Shown one piece after another: positions 60,076 through 64,000 of a stretch of 64,000 bases of DNA (the stretch's first letter is position 1; each line of letters starts with the position of its first letter). Below the pieces are notes generated by a model. It was not told the origin of the DNA. It made no database searches and saw only the letters and a program-made list of their open reading frames with translations. Source of the stretch: Staphylococcus delphini (GTDB taxonomy: Bacteria > Bacillota > Bacilli > Staphylococcales > Staphylococcaceae); NCBI RefSeq assembly GCF_900636325.1, contig NZ_LR134263.1:744001-808000 (forward strand), in the 5' to 3' direction. The position numbers and the translations under genes are program-made.

Positions 60076-60199
60076 GATATATGAGAAAAATATCATATTT
60101 TTAGAGATTTAATTATTTGAATAACTTCAATTAATGGATACATATGAGGGTATATGATAAGTGATAACATGAATCAATCTAATGATAGAGGTGTTTTTG

Positions 60200-60463
60200 A
60201 TGACACAATTCGTTAACAACTATTATTTTTCACTCGTTTACGCAACGATGCTTGTGTTTTTTTCGTTGCCGCTCACTCACTTTTATACGCAAAATGTGTT
60301 GCTGTACGGACTCATGACTTTCGTGATTTTGCTCAGCACAGTGGTCGTTGAAATGACATTAAATAAAACGCATGCTTTAAAAGGGAAAGCGAAAAAGATG
60401 TTATTCACAATGGTGCCGTTTAACGTGATTGTTTTTTCAATATTTATCTTCTTTATTTTTTAA
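60200..60463 (+). CDS. Small three-helix membrane protein
   Basis: 87 residues from ATG 60200 (RBS AGAGGTG, 9 bases). Three hydrophobic segments (YYFSLVYATMLVFFSLPLT; LLYGLMTFVILLSTVVVEM; FTMVPFNVIVFSIFIFFIF) separated by a basic loop (NKTHALKGKAKKM). I do not recognise a family with a known role. It has its own terminator and shows no link to its neighbours. Confidence 0.6.
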   Translation: MTQFVNNYYFSLVYATMLVFFSLPLTHFYTQNVLLYGLMTFVILLSTVVVEMTLNKTHALKGKAKKMLFTMVPFNVIVFSIFIFFIF

Positions 60464-60465
60464 GT

Positions 60466-60494
60466 AAGGCTGGGAAGTGTTTCCTGGCCTTTTT
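60466..60494 (+). terminator. Terminator after the small membrane protein gene
   Basis: AAGGCTGGGAA pairs with TTTCCTGGCCTT (wobble and one mismatch), followed by TTT. Confidence 0.75.
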
Positions 60495-60574
60495 CAGCGA
60501 CTTTCCCCCACACTATTGGTACAATCCTCAAACTTTGCTATGATAAAACTAATATGCAATATGGGGGTGGGCAC

Positions 60575-61354
60575 ATGTTATTTTCGATTCAACAAGGTGC
60601 GAAACGTAAAAGTGGGCGAACACTATTAGCCGACATTAATTGGCAAGTGAACGAGGGAGAATGTTGGTTAATTTACGGTTTAAACGGTGCGGGTAAGACG
60701 ACCTTACTGAATGTGATTAATGCTTATGACTTTTTAACAGCGGGTGAGATTCAATTATTCGGTATGGTTCCGGGTCAACGCGGCTATTCGGCACACCACG
60801 TTCGTGAACATATCGGTTATGTGTCAGGTTCATTAAGAGATCGCTTTTCAGAAGGTGAAATCGTGCGAGATGTTGTGTTAAGTGGCATTTTCAAATCAAT
60901 CGGACTGTATGAACAACCGACTGAGGCACAGGTCGTATTGGCGAGAGAGATGTTGGTATTACTCAATATGCGGGCATTTGAAACACAATATTTCGGGTTA
61001 TTATCTACAGGAGAGCAACAACGTGTGTTATTAGCGCGTGCTTTGATGAACCAACCGCCATTATTAATTTTAGATGAGCCAGCAAATGGTTTAGATTTTG
61101 TCGGTCGAGAACAGTTGATGGCAACGTTATCACAGATTCGTCAACATTTTCCACAAACGGCAGTCATTTATGTATCGCACTTTATTGAAGAAGTGACCGA
61201 AGATTTTACACATGCACTTTTACTTAAGCAAGGAGCAATACAGAATCAAGGGCGCATAGAAGCGGTTTTAACCCATCATGCCTTGTCTCAACTTTTTGAT
61301 ATGCCTGTCGCATTGTATCAACATCATGGGCGATATCAAATTGTGAAAGTTTAG
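60575..61354 (+). CDS. ABC transporter ATP-binding protein (single, YlmA-like)
   Basis: 259 residues from ATG 60575 (RBS GGGGGTGG); the ATG at 60554 lies before that RBS. All ATPase motifs are present: Walker A GLNGAGKTTLL near residue 40, signature LLSTGEQQRVLLARAL near 152, Walker B LLILDEPANGLD near 170, and the switch histidine in VIYVSHFIEEV. No permease gene is nearby. Similar orphan ATPases resemble molybdate-type ModF/YlmA proteins; the partner and cargo are unknown. Confidence 0.82.
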   Translation: MLFSIQQGAKRKSGRTLLADINWQVNEGECWLIYGLNGAGKTTLLNVINAYDFLTAGEIQLFGMVPGQRGYSAHHVREHIGYVSGSLRDRFSEGEIVRDVVLSGIFKSIGLYEQPTEAQVVLAREMLVLLNMRAFETQYFGLLSTGEQQRVLLARALMNQPPLLILDEPANGLDFVGREQLMATLSQIRQHFPQTAVIYVSHFIEEVTEDFTHALLLKQGAIQNQGRIEAVLTHHALSQLFDMPVALYQHHGRYQIVKV

Positions 61355-61428
61355 TGAGTTGATTGTTGCGTCATATCTTTTTTGGTGACACAATGAACAT
61401 ATAATTTATGAATGAAAGGAAAGTAACT

Positions 61429-62283
61429 ATGCAAAACGTGAAGGCAATCTTTTTAGATATGGATGGCACGATTCTCCGTAGCAACAACAGAGCTTCTGAG
61501 GAAACAGCACAGATTTTGAACCAATTGCGTGAACAAGGATATAAAGTGTTTTTGGCGACAGGGCGTGCGTATGAAGAAATTCATTTGCTGATTCCTGAAA
61601 ATTTGACTTTTGATGGAATCATCTCCTCAAATGGTACGTTAGGACATATTGGGGAAGAGGTGCTATTTGAACACGATTTAAGTGTTGAAGCGGTGAACAA
61701 CATTGTCACGGCTGCGCAACAAGACGGCATATATTATGAAGTGTTCCCATTTCGTGACCCGCGATTTGCTTTAGAACAAGACAAAGCGTGGATGCTGAAA
61801 ATGATTGAAGGTGACAAACCAGAAGCTGTGCACCAAAGTGAGTGGCTTTCTCGACATGAAGCGATTGAGGGCAAGTTAACGTGGCGCGCTGATATGCCAT
61901 CTGAGGTAGGGTATTCAAAAATTTATTTATTCCATCCTGATTTAGCACATATTCAACAATTTCGCGAAAAGATGATGGCACAATCAGAAGCATGGCATAT
62001 TGAAGTGTCGAATTCTACACCGAATAATGTTGAAACGATGGCATATCACATCAATAAAGGTACAGGTATTGAAGAAATGTGCGCGCATTACAATATCGCA
62101 ATATCGGATACGCTAGTCATTGGAGATAGCGATAACGACCGGACGATGTTTGAAAAAGGTGCTGTAACTGTGGCGATGACCAACGCTGCACCACATATTA
62201 AAGCAATGACAGATTATGAAACAGATGTCGACAACAATGCAGACGGGGCAGCACAATTTCTTAAAAAGTATTTATTGAAATAA
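61429..62283 (+). CDS. Cof-type HAD-IIB phosphatase
   Basis: 284 residues from ATG 61429 (RBS GAAAGGAAAG). Motif I is FLDMDGTIL (Asp at about 10 and 12), motif II FLATGRAYE, motif III a Lys near KGTGIEEM, and motif IV IGDSDNDRTMFE. The cap is of the C2B type, as in sugar-phosphate and FMN phosphatases. Such enzymes remove phosphate from small metabolites; the natural substrate is not determined here. It is followed by a strong terminator. Confidence 0.87.
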   Translation: MQNVKAIFLDMDGTILRSNNRASEETAQILNQLREQGYKVFLATGRAYEEIHLLIPENLTFDGIISSNGTLGHIGEEVLFEHDLSVEAVNNIVTAAQQDGIYYEVFPFRDPRFALEQDKAWMLKMIEGDKPEAVHQSEWLSRHEAIEGKLTWRADMPSEVGYSKIYLFHPDLAHIQQFREKMMAQSEAWHIEVSNSTPNNVETMAYHINKGTGIEEMCAHYNIAISDTLVIGDSDNDRTMFEKGAVTVAMTNAAPHIKAMTDYETDVDNNADGAAQFLKKYLLK

Positions 62284-62309
62284 TGACCTCAAAAAACAAT
62301 CCAAACATG

Positions 62310-62353
62310 AAAAACCATCAGACAACAACACAACAACGTTTGATGGTTTTTTA
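62310..62353 (+). terminator. Terminator after the HAD phosphatase gene
   Basis: AAAAACCATCA pairs with TGATGGTTTTT across a 20-base loop, with T's at the end. Confidence 0.8.
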
Positions 62354-62426
62354 CGTAAAAAGAGCCCGAGATACAAAAACATCTCAGACCCTTTCAAAAA
62401 TTCACTGTGTGTAATGAATCCATCAT

Positions 62427-62464
62427 AAAAGTTTTAGCACAGTGATGCATAGGACAAAACTTTT
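62427..62464. repeat. Hairpin in the intergenic region
   Basis: The arms AAAAGTTTT (62427-62435) and AAAACTTTT (62456-62464) flank a 20-base loop. The first arm runs into GTTTTAGCAC, the first ten bases of the CRISPR repeat, probably by chance. Confidence 0.5.
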
Positions 62465-62527
62465 GTAATGATATAAAAGTTCAAGATTCAAAAATTTTGA
62501 TGCTTTCAACTTTTTATTGTAAAAGGA

Positions 62528-62729
62528 TGCCCTCATTGATTTACAGACTTTGTTACCTCATTGCTAAAATAGGCGAGACGCCTAAGGGATCAGCTGGACC
62601 GGCAAATCCACCAACGCTTCAACAAATGCAACATTAAAATCAAAGTGTTGGTTAGTTATAGGTCCAGCCCCTAGGAAAGCAAGCCTATGATAGCAATGAT
62701 AAAAGTCAAAATGGTTATCAATGAGGGCA
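62528..62729. repeat. 202-bp imperfect palindrome of unknown nature
   Basis: The ends TGCCCTCATTGAT (62528-62540) and ATCAATGAGGGCA (62717-62729) are perfect inverted repeats. Further pairs lie inside in the right order: GACTTT/AAAGTC, TCATTGCTA/TAGCAATGA, TAGGC/GCCTA, CCTAAGGG/CCCCTAGG, GCTGGACC/GGTCCAGC and CCAACGCTT/AAGTGTTGG, around a loop of about 25 bases. It has no open frame. It could be a small non-autonomous mobile element, a structured RNA gene or a very long terminator. Confidence 0.8.
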
Positions 62730-62761
62730 ATTTTATTAATATTTCAATGATATGCTAAATT

Positions 62762-63667
62762 TTAAACATGTTCTTCTTTACGTCCGCGGCGCACAAAATA
62801 TTGAACCGCCGTACCAATAATCAATAAATAAACAACATAACGAAGCAATAAGAAGACAACGTTTAAAACCATCATTAAATAATACGCCAAGTTTTGCGAC
62901 ATATGTGCCAAACTTTGTTGAATTAAGAAATTAATCGGCTCATTTAAAATAATAAAGATTAAGTTCAGTAATAAAATACTGATAAAGAAGCGGAAAAATG
63001 TGCGATTACCATTTTTAAAGCCAGACCACGCTTCTTTAAAGTGTGATTTGATCGTTCTTGAGGCATCTTCATTCACTGATACTGCAATGTTTGTAATGAA
63101 AAGACCTGCAAACCAAACGACGATACTTAATACGAATGAAATCAGTACAATTAGGATGCTGACGATGAATTGTAAAACGCCTTGTCCGAGTCCTGTACCA
63201 CTCACCCAGTTGAAAATCTGTTGAATGAGAAATGTCATCCCCGCATTCACTAAAGCATAAATAATGGCCATAACGACGATAAAGAGCAATGTTAAAATAC
63301 CAAGAATAACGGTTTTGCCCCAAACGCCTCTTCTGAATGCACGGAATAAATCTTTCCAGCGTGCTTTTGTCGTATCTAAAATACTGTGATGAATGGCGCT
63401 AATGACACCGACAAAAAATGGGAATATCAGCATTGCGAATAAACAAATCGTTAAAAGTATTGCGCCAACCATCATTAAAATCAAGGTTGTTAAATTTTGT
63501 TGCCCTGTCAACATCGACATTTGCCATACTTGTAATAAAAGATTGTATGGTGACATGGCTAATATTGTCAGTAATAATAATATTGCAAAACCAATCAAAG
63601 CAATTCCGAATAATTTAGGTTTTTGATTTTGCGTATTGTGCCAAAATAGTTTCGTAAATGTAAACAA
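62762..63667 (-). CDS. Polytopic membrane protein of unknown function
   Basis: 301 residues from TTG 63667, 9 bases after AAAGGAG; an ATG at 63694 lies before that RBS. Six or so hydrophobic segments, with amphipathic stretches such as RWKDLFRAFRRGVWGK and SHFKEAWSGFKNGNRTF, resemble the GPDPase-membrane/DUF975-like group of integral membrane proteins. The C-terminus is basic (VRRGRKEEHV). Function unknown. It is divergent from the GntR-type regulator. Confidence 0.65.
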   Translation of the reverse strand: MFTFTKLFWHNTQNQKPKLFGIALIGFAILLLLTILAMSPYNLLLQVWQMSMLTGQQNLTTLILMMVGAILLTICLFAMLIFPFFVGVISAIHHSILDTTKARWKDLFRAFRRGVWGKTVILGILTLLFIVVMAIIYALVNAGMTFLIQQIFNWVSGTGLGQGVLQFIVSILIVLISFVLSIVVWFAGLFITNIAVSVNEDASRTIKSHFKEAWSGFKNGNRTFFRFFISILLLNLIFIILNEPINFLIQQSLAHMSQNLAYYLMMVLNVVFLLLRYVVYLLIIGTAVQYFVRRGRKEEHV

Positions 63668-63852
63668 CTGTGAGCACTCCTTTCGCATATACACAACATT
63701 ATCAAAAATCGGTATCGTTTGAAAATAAAAAAGGGCAAAAATGGATTCAATTTTTGCTTAAAATGTAAAATTATTGTCAAGCATGCTCACAATATTCAAG
63801 TGAAAGCGCTACTTTTTTGATAAAATAATATCGAAGGGTTGTGGAGGCGTAA

Positions 63853-64000
63853 ATGAAGATTTCAAATCAAAAAATATATGAGCAAATTGCAGACATTTTG
63901 ATCCAACAAATTGAAGATGGCGTGTTAAAAGAGGGCGACCGCTTACCTTCAATTCAAAAGTTGGCAGCAGAGTATGGGGTGAGTAATGCGTCGATACGTG
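63853..64000 (+). CDS. GntR-family transcriptional regulator, cut by the window end
   Basis: The first 49 codons are present, from ATG 63853 with RBS GTGGAGG. KISNQKIYEQIADILIQQIE then GVLKEGDRLPSIQKLAAEYG and VSNASIR is the winged helix-turn-helix of the GntR family. The effector domain lies beyond the window, so FadR or other subfamily cannot be decided. Confidence 0.82.
   Translation, partial: MKISNQKIYEQIADILIQQIEDGVLKEGDRLPSIQKLAAEYGVSNASIR

Overview
The window is chromosomal DNA from a low-GC Firmicute, almost certainly a Staphylococcus. I infer this from the 16S sequence, from asp23/amaP, staphyloferrin A (sfa/hts), sdrM-sepA-lmrS, the cdaA-cdaR-glmM operon, the mtl operon and the glmS ribozyme, and from a gene order from about 16 kb onwards that matches the S. 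aureus chromosome as I remember it. The type II-A CRISPR-Cas locus and the divergence of the genes from S. aureus suggest the S. intermedius/pseudintermedius/delphini group; that species guess is inference.

Positions 1-8.4 kb are an accessory, decaying region. It holds a NERD-domain protein, a nucleotidyltransferase followed by a broken aminoglycoside-phosphotransferase-like gene, an IS3/IS150-group insertion sequence with a programmed frameshift signal, a hypothetical membrane protein, remnants of a two-gene cassette with a RES/HEPN-type N-terminus, an MFS permease, and a deletion scar joining the start of a MarR regulator to the end of a carboxylesterase.

Positions 8.4-16.1 kb are a complete type II-A CRISPR-Cas system: a divergent tracrRNA, cas9, cas1, cas2, a divergent 282-residue csn2, a leader ending in ATTTGAG, and an array of 19 repeats and 18 spacers. 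The most unusual feature is a repeat-like segment in the tracrRNA/cas9 promoter region. It could fold onto the anti-repeat, so a longer tracrRNA transcript could act as a natural single guide, as tracr-L does in S. pyogenes.

Positions 16.2-41.1 kb are core genome: an oxidoreductase, a BCCT transporter, the sigma-B-type amaP-asp23 operon, Fur-controlled staphyloferrin A synthesis, export and uptake (sfaD / sfaABC / htsABC), a YjiH-like membrane protein, small membrane proteins, a UDP-sugar pyrophosphorylase, hemolysin III, the drug-efflux cluster sdrM-sepA-lmrS, and an Mrp/ApbC ATPase without any cysteine. Positions 41.2-47.4 kb hold an rRNA operon (16S-23S-5S) followed by six tRNA genes (Asn, Glu, Val, Tyr, Gln, Lys).

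Positions 47.7-64 kb hold arginase, the c-di-AMP and cell-wall precursor operon (cdaA-cdaR-glmM), the mannitol operon on the minus strand (mtlA-mtlR-mtlF-mtlD), glmS behind its self-cleaving ribozyme, an ABC ATPase, a HAD phosphatase, a 202-bp imperfect palindrome of unknown nature, a membrane protein, and the start of a GntR-family regulator cut by the window end.
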